The notes under the pieces were generated by a model. The model saw nothing but the letters and a program-made list of their open reading frames with translations, ran no database searches and had not been told where the DNA came from. This document shows, piece after piece, positions 23,481 to 32,347 of a stretch of DNA of 40,578 nucleotides. The stretch's first letter is position 1, and each line of letters opens with the position of its first letter. The translations under genes were made by a program, and so were the position numbers. The DNA comes from Bacteroidota bacterium (lineage in GTDB: Bacteria; Bacteroidota; Bacteroidia; Chitinophagales; Chitinophagaceae): assembly GCA_013288745.1 (NCBI GenBank), contig JABDBG010000014.1, positions 1 to 40,578 on the forward strand. Reading direction: 5' to 3'.

Positions 23481-23825
23481 ATGGAAGCTGTAGTAAAATC
23501 ACCGGTAAGTTTTACCCAAAATGCGGTAGCGGAAATAAACAGGCTAATGAGCGAAGAAGGCTTTGATAAAACCCACTTATTAAGAGTAGGAGTAAAAGGC
23601 GGTGGTTGCAGTGGCATGACATACGTGTTAGGCTTCGACGCAAAAACAGATAAGGACGATATTTTTGTAATAGAAGGTGTTCCCTGCATCATGGAAAAAT
23701 CTCACGGTATCTATTTAATGGGTATGGAGATCGATTGGCAGGGCGGGTTAAACTCAAGAGGTTTTACTTTTAATAACCCAAATGCCAGCAAGACCTGCGG
23801 TTGCGGAACCAGTTTTGCCGTATAG
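23481..23825 (+). CDS. HesB/IscA-family iron-sulfur cluster assembly protein
   Basis: The 114-residue A-type carrier protein has the three conserved cysteines: Cys43 in KGGGCSGM and Cys106 and Cys108 in the C-terminal CGCG. Such proteins receive Fe-S clusters from a scaffold and pass them to apo-enzymes. The segment GVPCIMEKSHGIYLMGMEIDW is a family hallmark. The SUF/ISC genes are not nearby. The start at 23481 is chosen because an upstream in-frame TTG (23454) would begin before the -7 promoter box. The gene is divergent from the DUF7935-like gene and is followed by a GC-rich hairpin. Confidence 0.93.
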   Translation: MEAVVKSPVSFTQNAVAEINRLMSEEGFDKTHLLRVGVKGGGCSGMTYVLGFDAKTDKDDIFVIEGVPCIMEKSHGIYLMGMEIDWQGGLNSRGFTFNNPNASKTCGCGTSFAV

Positions 23826-24132
23826 ATTATTTTAATTTTCCTGCATATTTAATTAAAGCAAAAGCCCCGTCTTACTTATAAGCGGGGCTCTTCTGTTTTC
23901 GATATAGCTAATATTTTATTTGGTTGTATTTATCCTTTTGATTTCTATTGTGAAACGACGATACACTTGTTTTTATTTGATTATAAGCAAGAAATTACCC
24001 GTTTTAATTTGTATTTAGCGTTTAAGCATACTTGTTAGGTTGTTGTAATTGCGAGAATAAGATTGTAAAAGCATCCTAAAACAAAAGCCCCGCTAAACAG
24101 CAGGGCTTCGTTTTTTCAGTATAGCTAATATT
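23826..24132. other. 307-base gene-free gap with two similar terminator hairpins
   Basis: The stretch between the iscA-like gene and secDF (convergent) holds two hairpins. One is AGCCCCG with CGGGGCT at 23863-23889, the plus-strand terminator. The other is around 24085-24107 (AAGCCC with GGGCTT), followed by T-rich sequence on the minus strand and thus the secDF terminator. Both start with CAAAAGCCCCG and both are followed by TATAGCTAATATTTTA. About 190 bases of AT-rich DNA between them show no gene or RNA that I recognise. Confidence 0.7.
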
Positions 24133-27096
24133 TTAATGGTCGGCTGTTTTTTTGTCTGAACTTAAAATTTCAGCTTCTCCCAATGCTTTGTCTTTTGCAA
24201 AGTCAACCAATATTGGCGCTGCAACAAAGATCGAAGAATAGGTACCTGTTATAACACCTATCAACATCGCGAAGGCGAAACCTCTTGTTACTTCGCCACC
24301 GAATACAAATAAGATCAATAGCGTTAAGAACACGGTTAAGGATGTCATGATCGTACGGCTCAATGTGTCATTGATAGCGCGGTTAATGATATTGCCTTTA
24401 TCGCTTGCTTTAGAACCTTTACTGTATTCACGGATACGGTCAAATACAATTACCGTATCATTCATACTGAACCCGATCACCGTTAATATCGCAGCGATAA
24501 AATGCTGATCTATTTCAAGTGGGAAAGGAACAATGTTTTTAAAGAAAGAGAACACGGCTAATGTAACCAATACATCATGCAATAATGCAACGATCGTTCC
24601 CAATGAGTATCTCCAATCGCGGAAGCGAATGAAGATGTACAAGAAAATGATCAGGATCGCAAAGAGTGTTGCTTTGATGGCGCCATTCTTAAGATCTTCA
24701 GAGATTGTTGGTTGTACTGTTTGTGAACTTTGAATATTGTTCTTGGCAAAATCTGCGTAGCTAACACCAGGTAAAGCTTTTGCTAAACCTGTATATAAAG
24801 CTGTTTGTACAACGCTATCCGCATTGTCAACACCTTTCATGTAAGAAGTTGTGATGTTTAAATGCTTGCTGTCACCAACTGTTTTGATCACAGGATAATC
24901 TCCGCCCAATGCATTTTTAAGGTCATCGCGAACATCATCATTTTTTACAGCTTGAGCAAATTGAATGGTATAACTACGACCACCTTTAAATTCAACACCC
25001 TCATGGAAGCCGTTGAAATAAGAAGCAATACCCAACATCAATACCACAACAGAAATACCATAAGCTACTTTTCTATATTCAATAAATTTAAAACTTGTAT
25101 GGTTGAATATCTTTTTAGAGATACCCGTAAAATAATTAAAGTGACGGTTTTTGTTTGTCCAGAAATCAGTGATCAATCTTGATACTAAAATTCCGCAAAA
25201 CAATGAAAGCGTGATACCCAACATCTGTGTTGTAGCAAATCCAAGTACCGGTCCAAGTCCGAAAATGAACAACATCGCTGCAGTTAAGAAAGTGGTAACG
25301 TGGGCATCAATAACCGGAGCCAAAGAGCGTTTGTAACCATCGCTAACCGCCTGCGGATAATTTTTTCCTTTTGTTAATTCTTCTTTTATTCTTTCAAAAA
25401 TAATTACGTTGGTATCAACCGCCATACCGATGGTTAAAACCAAACCTGCGATACCCGCAGCCGTTAGTGTAAACCCTAATGCAGTTAATACACCCACCGT
25501 AAATAAGATGTTTAATATTAAAGAGATGTTTGCTACCCAACCACCTGTGTTGTAGTAGATCAACATCAAAGCAAAAATTACAATGAAAGCGATCAAGAAT
25601 GCTTTGGCACCACCTTGTACAGATTCTTTACCAAGCGTTGGCCCGATAACTTGTTCTGCAACAATTTTAGCAGGTGCATCTAATTTACCCGATTTTAATG
25701 TATTCGCAAGATCCTGTGCTTCTTCGATAGAGAAGTTGCCGGATATTTCAGAACGGCCACCTTCGATAGGTCCGTTTACATTTGGGGCAGAATAAACAAC
25801 ATCATCCAATACAACAGCAATAGCTCTGTCTGTATTATCAGCCGTCATTTTCGCCCATATTTTAGCGCCGGTGTTCGTCATTTCCATTTCGATAGAAGGG
25901 CGGCCGCGGTCATCAGTTCCTTGTGTAGCTTCTTCAACGCCATCACCTTCCAGTTTAGCTTTATCACTTCCCGGAACGGTTTTGATAGCATATAAAGGAT
26001 AATAACGCTGACCTGTTTTTTCAACTTTTTCTTCTACACCTAATAAAAATTTACAGTTAGAAGGAAGATTGTCTTTAACAACATCCAGGTTCATGTAGGA
26101 ATTAAATACACCGGTATCTTTTAATGCAATGCTACCGATAGCAGGAGAATAAATTGACTTACCCGTTTTAGGATCCTGCTGAGGATTAATAGGGTTGATC
26201 ACTTTATAGAATGCATTTTTATTTGCATTGATCTTATTAGAATCAGCTTGATTTTTTTGTGCCGTATCATGTGCAACGCCGCTTAAATAAGCAGCCAGGC
26301 TTTTATCTACGTTATCGAGTGAGGTAGCTAATTCGCCAATATTATACACTTCCCAGAATTGCAGGTTAGCGGCAGATTGCAAATATTTTCTTACTCTTTC
26401 TTTATCAGTAACACCTGCCAATTCGATATTGATAATGCCTTTGTTCTCATCTAAATTAATATTAGGCTGAGCAACACCGAATTTATCGATACGCTTTAAA
26501 AGTATCTTATACGTTTGTTGGATCGCAACTTTTGATGTAGCGCGGATCTTATCAGTAACCACATCATCGTTATCGCTTACTTTAACATCTTTACCAGGAC
26601 CAGCAAAAATTGTAGAAAGATTAGTTCCGGGATTTTGTTGCGTATATGCATTGCGAAACAAGGTTATGTAATCAACATCGCTTCCAACTTTTTGTTGATC
26701 GGCCGTTTCGATCGCTTTCAACAAAGCAGGATCTTTAGGGTTGTTACTTAAAGATTTCAATAAACCTTCAAGACTTACATCCATAGTAACGTTGATACCA
26801 CCTTGCAGATCCAAACCTAAGTTCAGTTCGTTTTCTTTACACTTTTGGTAAGTCGTTCCAACCAAAGGATAAATTTCTTTATCTCTTGTACTATCTAAAA
26901 TGCGTTGCATTTTATTTTTCACCAACGCTTCTTTATCGTCAGCACTGGCATCCGGATATTCGGATTTAATAATTTTTTCAGCCTGTATTTTCACTTTGCT
27001 TTCGTAGCTGCGTACAACCCATGTGTACGAAAGTTCCCAAATAGAAATAAGTGTAAGTGCAATCGCGAAGAACCAAACCAAACCTTTCAGTTTCAT
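24133..27096 (-). CDS. secDF: Protein translocase subunit SecDF (fused)
   Basis: The 987-residue protein is a natural fusion of SecD (about residues 1-650) and SecF (about 665-975), as is usual in Bacteroidota. It uses the proton gradient to pull preproteins out of the SecYEG channel into the periplasm. An N-terminal transmembrane helix is followed by ELNLGLDLQGGINVTMDV. The large periplasmic P1 region comes next, then the SecD membrane block with the proton-path Asp and Arg in IGMAVDTNVIIFERI. The SecF half starts YRKVAYGISVVVLMLGIA, has VEFKGGRSY and the matching IGFSMNDTVIVFDRI. A Lys-rich cytosolic tail ends the protein. Confidence 0.97.
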   Translation of the reverse strand: MKLKGLVWFFAIALTLISIWELSYTWVVRSYESKVKIQAEKIIKSEYPDASADDKEALVKNKMQRILDSTRDKEIYPLVGTTYQKCKENELNLGLDLQGGINVTMDVSLEGLLKSLSNNPKDPALLKAIETADQQKVGSDVDYITLFRNAYTQQNPGTNLSTIFAGPGKDVKVSDNDDVVTDKIRATSKVAIQQTYKILLKRIDKFGVAQPNINLDENKGIINIELAGVTDKERVRKYLQSAANLQFWEVYNIGELATSLDNVDKSLAAYLSGVAHDTAQKNQADSNKINANKNAFYKVINPINPQQDPKTGKSIYSPAIGSIALKDTGVFNSYMNLDVVKDNLPSNCKFLLGVEEKVEKTGQRYYPLYAIKTVPGSDKAKLEGDGVEEATQGTDDRGRPSIEMEMTNTGAKIWAKMTADNTDRAIAVVLDDVVYSAPNVNGPIEGGRSEISGNFSIEEAQDLANTLKSGKLDAPAKIVAEQVIGPTLGKESVQGGAKAFLIAFIVIFALMLIYYNTGGWVANISLILNILFTVGVLTALGFTLTAAGIAGLVLTIGMAVDTNVIIFERIKEELTKGKNYPQAVSDGYKRSLAPVIDAHVTTFLTAAMLFIFGLGPVLGFATTQMLGITLSLFCGILVSRLITDFWTNKNRHFNYFTGISKKIFNHTSFKFIEYRKVAYGISVVVLMLGIASYFNGFHEGVEFKGGRSYTIQFAQAVKNDDVRDDLKNALGGDYPVIKTVGDSKHLNITTSYMKGVDNADSVVQTALYTGLAKALPGVSYADFAKNNIQSSQTVQPTISEDLKNGAIKATLFAILIIFLYIFIRFRDWRYSLGTIVALLHDVLVTLAVFSFFKNIVPFPLEIDQHFIAAILTVIGFSMNDTVIVFDRIREYSKGSKASDKGNIINRAINDTLSRTIMTSLTVFLTLLILFVFGGEVTRGFAFAMLIGVITGTYSSIFVAAPILVDFAKDKALGEAEILSSDKKTADH

Positions 27097-27140
27097 ATAT
27101 ATATTCTTTTAGTAGGTATTATGTTATTTTTCAAGGGCTG

Positions 27141-27148
27141 CAAAGATA
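27141..27148 (-). promoter_or_regulatory. -7 promoter element of secDF
   Basis: On the minus strand TATCTTTGCA lies 44 bases before the secDF ATG. A TTTA 20 bases further upstream could be a weak -33 element. Confidence 0.5.
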
Positions 27149-27195
27149 GGGGAAAAAGCATTTTAGTGTAAAGTTCTTAAAAATCATTAGAACCG

Positions 27196-27274
27196 GACGA
27201 CTGACGACCGACCACCGACCACCAGAAGAGTGTTTTACCGTGGTCGGTGGTCGGTGGTCAGTCGTCTTTTTTTT
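27196..27274 (+). repeat. Heptad-repeat palindrome (GACnACy family) followed by T8
   Basis: Arm 1 (27196-27222) reads GACGACT, GACGACC, GACCACC, GACCAC. Arm 2 (27240-27266) is its reverse complement with a single mismatch over 27 bp. The loop is 17 bases, and eight Ts follow arm 2. It looks like a very strong intrinsic terminator, but it lies between the divergent secDF and aminotransferase promoters, where no known transcript ends. It belongs with the element at 22749-22826. Confidence 0.85.
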
Positions 27275-27303
27275 AAATCCTCAAATTGTCAAATCAAAAT
27301 TCA

Positions 27304-27311
27304 TAAATTTG
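27304..27311 (+). promoter_or_regulatory. -7 promoter element of the aminotransferase gene
   Basis: TAAATTTGCA matches TAnnTTTG, 35 bases before the GTG start. Confidence 0.5.
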
Positions 27312-27346
27312 CACGCTAAAATCATTCTTTACAAAAAAACAAATAA

Positions 27347-28549
27347 GTGTCTTACAATCCTTTATTAGCCGACAGAATTAACGCACTGGAAGAAAGTGCC
27401 ACCCTTGCTATGAGCAAAAAAAGCCGTGAAATAGCGGCTCAGGGCCACGATGTAATTAATTTAAGTGTAGGAGAACCAGATTTCAAAACCCCAAAACATA
27501 TCTGCGAAGCAGCTAAAAAAGCGATCGATGACGGGTTTCATGCATACACACCCGTTTCAGGTATTCCTGAACTCCGTACTGTGATTGCAGAAAAACTAAA
27601 AAGAGAAAATAACCTTGATTGGAAGGCAGAAAATATCATTGTATCAACAGGTGCTAAACACTCTTTAGCAAATGTGATCGAAACATTGATCAATCCCGGG
27701 CAAGAAGTCATCATTCTAGCTCCATACTGGGTTAGCTATGCCGAAATGGTAAAAATAGCCGAAGGAAAAAGCGTAATTATCGATGGCAGCTTTGAGAATG
27801 ATTTCAAAGTAACACCGGCTCAGTTAGAAGCGGCTATCACTCCAAAAACAAAGATCATCATGTACGCTTCGCCGAACAACCCAACAGGGTCTGTTTACAG
27901 CGAAAAAGAGTTGAGGGCTTTTGCAGCGATTGTTGCGAAGCATCCAAACATCTTTGTATTGGCGGATGAGATCTATGAATATATCAACTTCACCAACGAA
28001 GGCAATTTTAGCATGGGCAGCATTCCTGAGATAAAAGACAGGGTAATTACTGTAAACGGTTTCAGTAAAGGCTTCGCTATGACAGGATGGAGAGTAGGCT
28101 GGACAGCCGCTGCAAAATGGATCGTAGATGCTTTGGATAAATTACAGGGCCAGGTTACCAGCGGAACGAATAGTATCGCTCAGAAAGCGGCTGCAGTAGC
28201 CTTCACCAATATGGAAGCGCCTAAAATGATGTTAGAAGCATACAGGCGCCGCAGGGACCTTGTAATTGCTAAATTAAAAGAGGTTCCGGGCTTTAAAGTC
28301 CGCGTACCAGATGGCGCATTTTATGCTTTCCCGGATGTAAGCTATTATTTTGGAAAATCTGATGGAAAAACAACAATTCATAATGCCGATGAATTGTGCC
28401 TTTGGTTATTAGAAACTGCTTATGTAGCTGTTGTAACAGGTAATGCATTTGGTGCTCCAAACTGTATTCGTTTAAGTACAGCCGCAAGCGATGAAAAACT
28501 CGTAGAAGCTGTTGAAAGAATGAAAACAGCTTTAGCTAAATTGAAGTAA
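27347..28549 (+). CDS. Class I PLP-dependent aminotransferase (aspartate aminotransferase-like)
   Basis: The 400-residue enzyme has all fold-type I landmarks: SVGEPDFKTPKHI, YTPVSGIPELR, the PNNPTG motif with Asn178, ADEIYE (Asp207, Tyr210), the PLP Lys241 in GFSKGFAMTGWRVGW, and the substrate-carboxylate Arg in NCIRLSTAAS. It most resembles subgroup Ib aspartate or broad-specificity aminotransferases, cytosolic enzymes moving the amino group between aspartate and 2-oxoglutarate. The start is GTG at 27347, giving the normal N-terminus. It stands alone with its own promoter box and a strong terminator. Confidence 0.94.
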   Translation: MSYNPLLADRINALEESATLAMSKKSREIAAQGHDVINLSVGEPDFKTPKHICEAAKKAIDDGFHAYTPVSGIPELRTVIAEKLKRENNLDWKAENIIVSTGAKHSLANVIETLINPGQEVIILAPYWVSYAEMVKIAEGKSVIIDGSFENDFKVTPAQLEAAITPKTKIIMYASPNNPTGSVYSEKELRAFAAIVAKHPNIFVLADEIYEYINFTNEGNFSMGSIPEIKDRVITVNGFSKGFAMTGWRVGWTAAAKWIVDALDKLQGQVTSGTNSIAQKAAAVAFTNMEAPKMMLEAYRRRRDLVIAKLKEVPGFKVRVPDGAFYAFPDVSYYFGKSDGKTTIHNADELCLWLLETAYVAVVTGNAFGAPNCIRLSTAASDEKLVEAVERMKTALAKLK

Positions 28550-28567
28550 ACCACACAAAAAATAAGA

Positions 28568-28598
28568 AAAAAACCGCAGTCTGGCACTGCGGTTTTTT
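28568..28598. terminator. Terminator after the aminotransferase gene
   Basis: AAAAAACCGCAGT and ACTGCGGTTTTTT form a perfect 13-bp stem with a 5-base loop, 18 bases after the stop. Confidence 0.92.
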
Positions 28599-28720
28599 CG
28601 TAAGTATAAGTAGAGAAGAAATTATAATAAAAACCTTACCTGATCCGTATTTACTTGTTATAATCTTACATTAATCTGGTACAATTATTGTATTAAAATC
28701 AGGGTATTTTGTTTGGTTTT

Positions 28721-28741
28721 TTATTTATCACAATTAAATAC
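28721..28741 (+). promoter_or_regulatory. Conserved leader sequence before DoxX copy 1
   Basis: A 21-bp segment beginning TTATTTATCAC and ending TTAAATAC recurs before copy 2 (29303-29323) with two mismatches. It ends 6 bases before the ATG here and 9 bases before it there. It may be a shared promoter or regulator site, or ancestral sequence. Confidence 0.5.
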
Positions 28742-28747
28742 TTTACT

Positions 28748-29185
28748 ATGATTTCGATCGACAAAATTTCACATTGGAGTATCGCTCACAATCCAAAATG
28801 GCTTGCTTTTGTTAGGGTTGGTTTAGGTCTTGCCTTATTAACAAAAGGGTTATCTTTTTTGTATCACCCATTGAGTTTTCATGACCTTGTTACAAGTTCA
28901 TTAAAAGTAAACGCAGTATGGGTTGACAATTCAATTATATGGATAAATATAATTGCAGGATTCTTTATCCTTATCGGTTTTCTTACAAGATTAGCCAGCA
29001 TCGTACAGTTCCCGCTTGTACTCGGCGCACTATTTTTCGTAAATGCCGGTGACAGTGTTTTCGCATTTCAAAACAGTTTGATCTTCTCCGTACTTATATT
29101 GCTTTTATTAGCAGTATTCTTTGTAGAAGGTGATGGACCAGTTTCCATTACAAACTATGTAAAAAATGAGAATAATAACAGCTAG
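28748..29185 (+). CDS. DoxX-family membrane protein, copy 1
   Basis: The 145-residue protein has four hydrophobic segments typical of DoxX: WLAFVRVGLGLALLTKGLSF, WINIIAGFFILIGFLTRLAS, FPLVLGALFFVNAG and LIFSVLILLLLAVFFVEGDG. DoxX proteins are small quinol-oxidase-associated or redox-stress membrane proteins; the role of single ones is usually unknown. The second copy starts 147 bases downstream and is about 60 percent identical by eye. The ATG at 28748 is preferred over an upstream non-ATG start because it aligns with copy 2. Confidence 0.85.
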   Translation: MISIDKISHWSIAHNPKWLAFVRVGLGLALLTKGLSFLYHPLSFHDLVTSSLKVNAVWVDNSIIWINIIAGFFILIGFLTRLASIVQFPLVLGALFFVNAGDSVFAFQNSLIFSVLILLLLAVFFVEGDGPVSITNYVKNENNNS

Positions 29186-29206
29186 TTGGATTAACATATA
29201 CTCCTT

Positions 29207-29235
29207 AACGCCGCAGTCGATCTGCGGCGTTTTTA
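29207..29235 (+). terminator. Terminator between the two DoxX genes
   Basis: AACGCCGCAG and CTGCGGCGTT form a perfect 10-bp GC-rich stem with a 5-base loop, followed by Ts. The two paralogues are therefore probably separate transcripts. Confidence 0.9.
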
Positions 29236-29302
29236 TTAATTTAAAGAAAATCGTAATATTTTATAATATTTTTATAATTAAGGCGTTACCTATATAGATT
29301 GC

Positions 29303-29323
29303 TTATTTATCACCCTTAAATAC
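29303..29323 (+). promoter_or_regulatory. Conserved leader sequence before DoxX copy 2
   Basis: The second copy of the 21-bp leader element described at 28721-28741, differing only at AA versus CC in its middle. Confidence 0.5.
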
Positions 29324-29332
29324 CTATGTTAT

Positions 29333-29776
29333 ATGACTTTACAACACAAAATTGCCGATTGGGCTGCAGCCCACAACCCAAAATGGCTTGCATTTTTCAG
29401 AGTAGCACTTGGCCTTAGCCTCTTGCTTAAAGGTTTTTCTTTTTTTAATCACTCATTGCAGTTTCATGATCTGATGGTTAGTAGTTTCCATGTCGATCAG
29501 GTCTGGATGGATTACGCTGTTATCTGGATAAATATAGCGGCAGGATTTTTAATATTGATCGGAGTATTTACCAGATTGGCTTCTCTTATACAGATCCCAA
29601 TAGTAATAGGCGCCATCATTTTTGTACATGCGCGTGATGGTATTTTTGCCTTCGAAAGCGGCTTGCTTTTTTCTATACTGGTACTGCTGTTATTAGTAGT
29701 GTTTTTTGTAGAAGGAGATGGCCAGGTATCTTTCATGAATTATTATAAAACGGAAGTCGACACCGCAAATAAATAA
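29333..29776 (+). CDS. DoxX-family membrane protein, copy 2
   Basis: The 147-residue paralogue of the preceding gene has the same four hydrophobic segments and the shared blocks AHNPKWLAF, WINI.AGF, LIG.FTRLAS (with one variable residue each) and VFFVEGDG. Differences are mostly conservative, and the C-terminal tails (TEVDTANK versus ENNNS) differ completely. Separate leader and terminator signals suggest independent expression of the two copies. Function beyond a DoxX-type membrane protein is unknown. Confidence 0.85.
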   Translation: MTLQHKIADWAAAHNPKWLAFFRVALGLSLLLKGFSFFNHSLQFHDLMVSSFHVDQVWMDYAVIWINIAAGFLILIGVFTRLASLIQIPIVIGAIIFVHARDGIFAFESGLLFSILVLLLLVVFFVEGDGQVSFMNYYKTEVDTANK

Positions 29777-29808
29777 GTTTTTTCAGAATTAGGTTTTAAT
29801 CTCTACTG

Positions 29809-29837
29809 CGCCACAGTTTCAAAACTGTGGCGTTTTT
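29809..29837 (+). terminator. Terminator after DoxX copy 2
   Basis: CGCCACAGTT and AACTGTGGCG form a 10-bp stem with a 4-base loop, followed by TTTTT. Confidence 0.9.
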
Positions 29838-29869
29838 ATGTTACGGCTCTTTAATCGCCAAAAATAAGT

Positions 29870-29877
29870 TACTTTTG
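29870..29877 (+). promoter_or_regulatory. -7 promoter element of lepA
   Basis: TACTTTTGC matches TAnnTTTG, 27 bases before the lepA ATG. It excludes the longer upstream reading frame as a start. Confidence 0.5.
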
Positions 29878-29904
29878 CTGCTCTCAAAAAGAGGACAAGT
29901 AAGG

Positions 29905-31695
29905 ATGAAGAATATCAGGAATTTTTGCATTATTGCACATATTGATCACGGTAAAAGTACTTTGGCAGATCGTTTATTGGAATTTACCCATACTATTGGT
30001 GAAAGAGATATGCAATCTCAGGTACTGGATGATATGGACCTTGAAAGAGAAAAAGGTATCACCATTAAAAGCCATGCTATCCAGATCAATTATAAATTGA
30101 ACGGAGAAGAGTATGTGTTGAATTTGATAGATACGCCCGGCCACGTAGATTTTAGCTATGAAGTGAGTCGTGCATTAGCTGCTTGCGAAGGCGCTTTGTT
30201 ATTGGTAGATGCATCACAGGGAATACAGGCACAAACAATATCCAATTTATATTTAGCCATTGAAAATAACCTGGAAATTATTCCGGTTATTAATAAAATA
30301 GATATGGATGGTGCTATGATCCCTGAAGTACAGGATCAGATCGTAGAATTGATCGGTTGTAAAGTAGATGATATTTTATTGGCAAGTGGTAAAAGCGGCA
30401 TTGGTATTGAAGAGATATTAGCAGCGATCATCAAACGCATACCTGCACCAACAGGCGATATCAATGCGCCATTACAGGCCTTGATATTTGACAGTGTATA
30501 CAATTCTTTCAGGGGTATCATTGTTTATTACAGAATATTTAATGGTACGCTAAAGAAAAATGACAAAATTAAATTCTCGAATACAGGATTAGAATATGGT
30601 GCGGATGAAGTAGGTATTTTAAAATTAGGGATGGAAGCCAAGAGCGAAGTAAGGGCGGGAGATGTGGGCTACATTATCACGGGGATTAAAAATGCAAGAG
30701 AAGTAAAAGTTGGAGATACCATCACAACGATGGTTAATGGTTCTACAGAATCTATCAAAGGATTTCAGGATGTTAAGCCAATGGTATTTGCAGGTATTTT
30801 TCCTGTAGAGACAGACGCTTTTGAAGAGCTTCGGGATTGTATGGATAAATTACAATTGAATGATGCTTCTTTAACTTTTGAATTAGAAACTTCACAGGCA
30901 TTGGGCTTTGGTTTTCGTTGCGGCTTTTTAGGAATGTTGCACATGGAAATTATCCAGGAACGTTTGGAAAGAGAATTCAATCAAACAGTAATCACAACTG
31001 TACCCAATGTAAGCTTTACTGCTACTACATCTAAGGGCGAAGTGATCATTATTAATAATCCTACAGAAATGCCTGATCCTACAAGGATCGCGAAGATAGA
31101 AGAACCATTTATAAGGGCACAGATGATCAGTAAACCTGATTATATTGGTAACATTATGACTTTATGCATCAGCAAACGTGGCGTAATGATCAGTCAGCAA
31201 TATTTAACACCAAGCAGGGTTGAGCTAACATTTGATATGCCATTAACGGAAATCGTTTTTGATTTTTATGATAAATTAAAAAGCATGACAAGGGGCTATG
31301 CTTCTTTTGATTATCATCCGATCGAATACAGAGAAAGTGATATTGTGAAAATGGATATTTTATTGAACGGCGAAAAACTAGATGCATTAAGTGCGTTGAT
31401 ACATAGAGCAAGGGCGCATGAGTTTGGAAGAAAGCTATGTGAGAAATTAAAAGAATTATTACCACGTCAGCAATTTCAAATTGCTATCCAGGCATCAATT
31501 GGTGCTAAGGTAGTCGCAAGAGAAAACATCAGCGCCATACGTAAAGATGTAACGGCTAAATGTTATGGTGGTGATATCAGCCGTAAACGTAAATTATTGG
31601 AAAAACAAAAAGAAGGTAAAAAGAGAATGAAGCAGATCGGCAATGTGGAAGTGCCGCAGGAAGCATTCTTGGCAGTGCTTAAATTAGATGATTGA
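29905..31695 (+). CDS. lepA: Elongation factor 4 (LepA) GTPase
   Basis: EF4 binds ribosomes and can back-translocate tRNAs; it is dispensable in many bacteria under normal growth. The 596-residue protein shows the P-loop AHIDHGKST (11-19), the switch I segment [22 protein letters not shown], the NKID motif ([10 protein letters not shown]) and the EF4-specific C-terminal domain with [24 protein letters not shown]. The start at 29905 is chosen because the longer frame from 29827 begins inside the preceding terminator and upstream of the -7 box. Confidence 0.97.
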   Translation: MKNIRNFCIIAHIDHGKSTLADRLLEFTHTIGERDMQSQVLDDMDLEREKGITIKSHAIQINYKLNGEEYVLNLIDTPGHVDFSYEVSRALAACEGALLLVDASQGIQAQTISNLYLAIENNLEIIPVINKIDMDGAMIPEVQDQIVELIGCKVDDILLASGKSGIGIEEILAAIIKRIPAPTGDINAPLQALIFDSVYNSFRGIIVYYRIFNGTLKKNDKIKFSNTGLEYGADEVGILKLGMEAKSEVRAGDVGYIITGIKNAREVKVGDTITTMVNGSTESIKGFQDVKPMVFAGIFPVETDAFEELRDCMDKLQLNDASLTFELETSQALGFGFRCGFLGMLHMEIIQERLEREFNQTVITTVPNVSFTATTSKGEVIIINNPTEMPDPTRIAKIEEPFIRAQMISKPDYIGNIMTLCISKRGVMISQQYLTPSRVELTFDMPLTEIVFDFYDKLKSMTRGYASFDYHPIEYRESDIVKMDILLNGEKLDALSALIHRARAHEFGRKLCEKLKELLPRQQFQIAIQASIGAKVVARENISAIRKDVTAKCYGGDISRKRKLLEKQKEGKKRMKQIGNVEVPQEAFLAVLKLDD

Positions 31696-31717
31696 TGATA
31701 TTAAAATGATCAAAAAA

Positions 31718-31831
31718 CAATAGATCAAATTACAAATAGCGAATAATAAAAAAGACAAATTCATGCACTGAATTTGTCTTTTTATGTGTTATAACAATTT
31801 ACCAATTCCAGTTATGAAATTTGATCTATTG
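31718..31831. repeat. Nested inverted repeats with terminator core between lepA and ndk
   Basis: The outer arms (31718-31730 and 31819-31831, CAATAGATCAAAT and its complement) are perfect over 13 bp. They enclose a 15-bp perfect terminator stem (31749-31763 and 31769-31783, core GACAAATTCA) with A and T tracts that can act on both strands. Confidence 0.8.
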
Positions 31832-31850
31832 TCTTTTGGAATTTATAATC

Positions 31851-32267
31851 TTAAAACTGTTCTAATTTGCTAAAGAAGAAATCGCCTTCGATCAAAGCGT
31901 TCTCATTACTATCACTTCCGTGAACAGCATTTTCTCCAATTGAAGCAGCATATAATTTACGGATAGTACCTTCTGCTGCTTGTGCAGGATTGGTAGCGCC
32001 GATCAGTTTGCGGAAATCTTCCACTGCATTGTCTTTTTCTAAGATAGCAGCGGTAATTGGCCCCTGGCTCATAAATTCTACTAATTCGCCAAAGAAAGGT
32101 CTTTCTCTGTGCACACCATAAAATTCACCGGCTTTTTCAGCACTAAGGTGAAGCATTTTCATTGCCACGATCCTGAAACCTGCGGCATTTATCATACTTA
32201 AAATTGCACCAGTATTGCCTTTGGCAGTCGCATCTGGCTTGATCATCGTAAACGTTCTCTTACTCAT
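31851..32267 (-). CDS. ndk: Nucleoside diphosphate kinase
   Basis: Ndk balances nucleoside di- and triphosphates by ping-pong transfer through a phospho-histidine. The 138-residue protein starts [11 protein letters not shown], includes [18 protein letters not shown], and has the catalytic His in the signature NAVHGSDS followed by AL. The length is normal. The gene is convergent with lepA and shares its bidirectional terminator; its -7 box is at 32288-32295. Confidence 0.97.
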   Translation of the reverse strand: MSKRTFTMIKPDATAKGNTGAILSMINAAGFRIVAMKMLHLSAEKAGEFYGVHRERPFFGELVEFMSQGPITAAILEKDNAVEDFRKLIGATNPAQAAEGTIRKLYAASIGENAVHGSDSNENALIEGDFFFSKLEQF

Positions 32268-32287
32268 CAGTTAATAATTTTGAGGTG

Positions 32288-32295
32288 CAAAGATA
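32288..32295 (-). promoter_or_regulatory. -7 promoter element of ndk
   Basis: On the minus strand TATCTTTGCA lies 20 bases before the ndk ATG. Confidence 0.5.
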
Positions 32296-32347
32296 AGGCG
32301 TAATTTAATTAGGAAATGAGCAAATTGTTAAATCCCCGATCTGGTTA

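Noticed and set aside
23826-24132. Small RNA gene in the gap between the iscA-like gene and secDF
   Set aside because: The two GC-rich hairpins are explained as terminators of the convergent genes; no promoter box lies in front of either.
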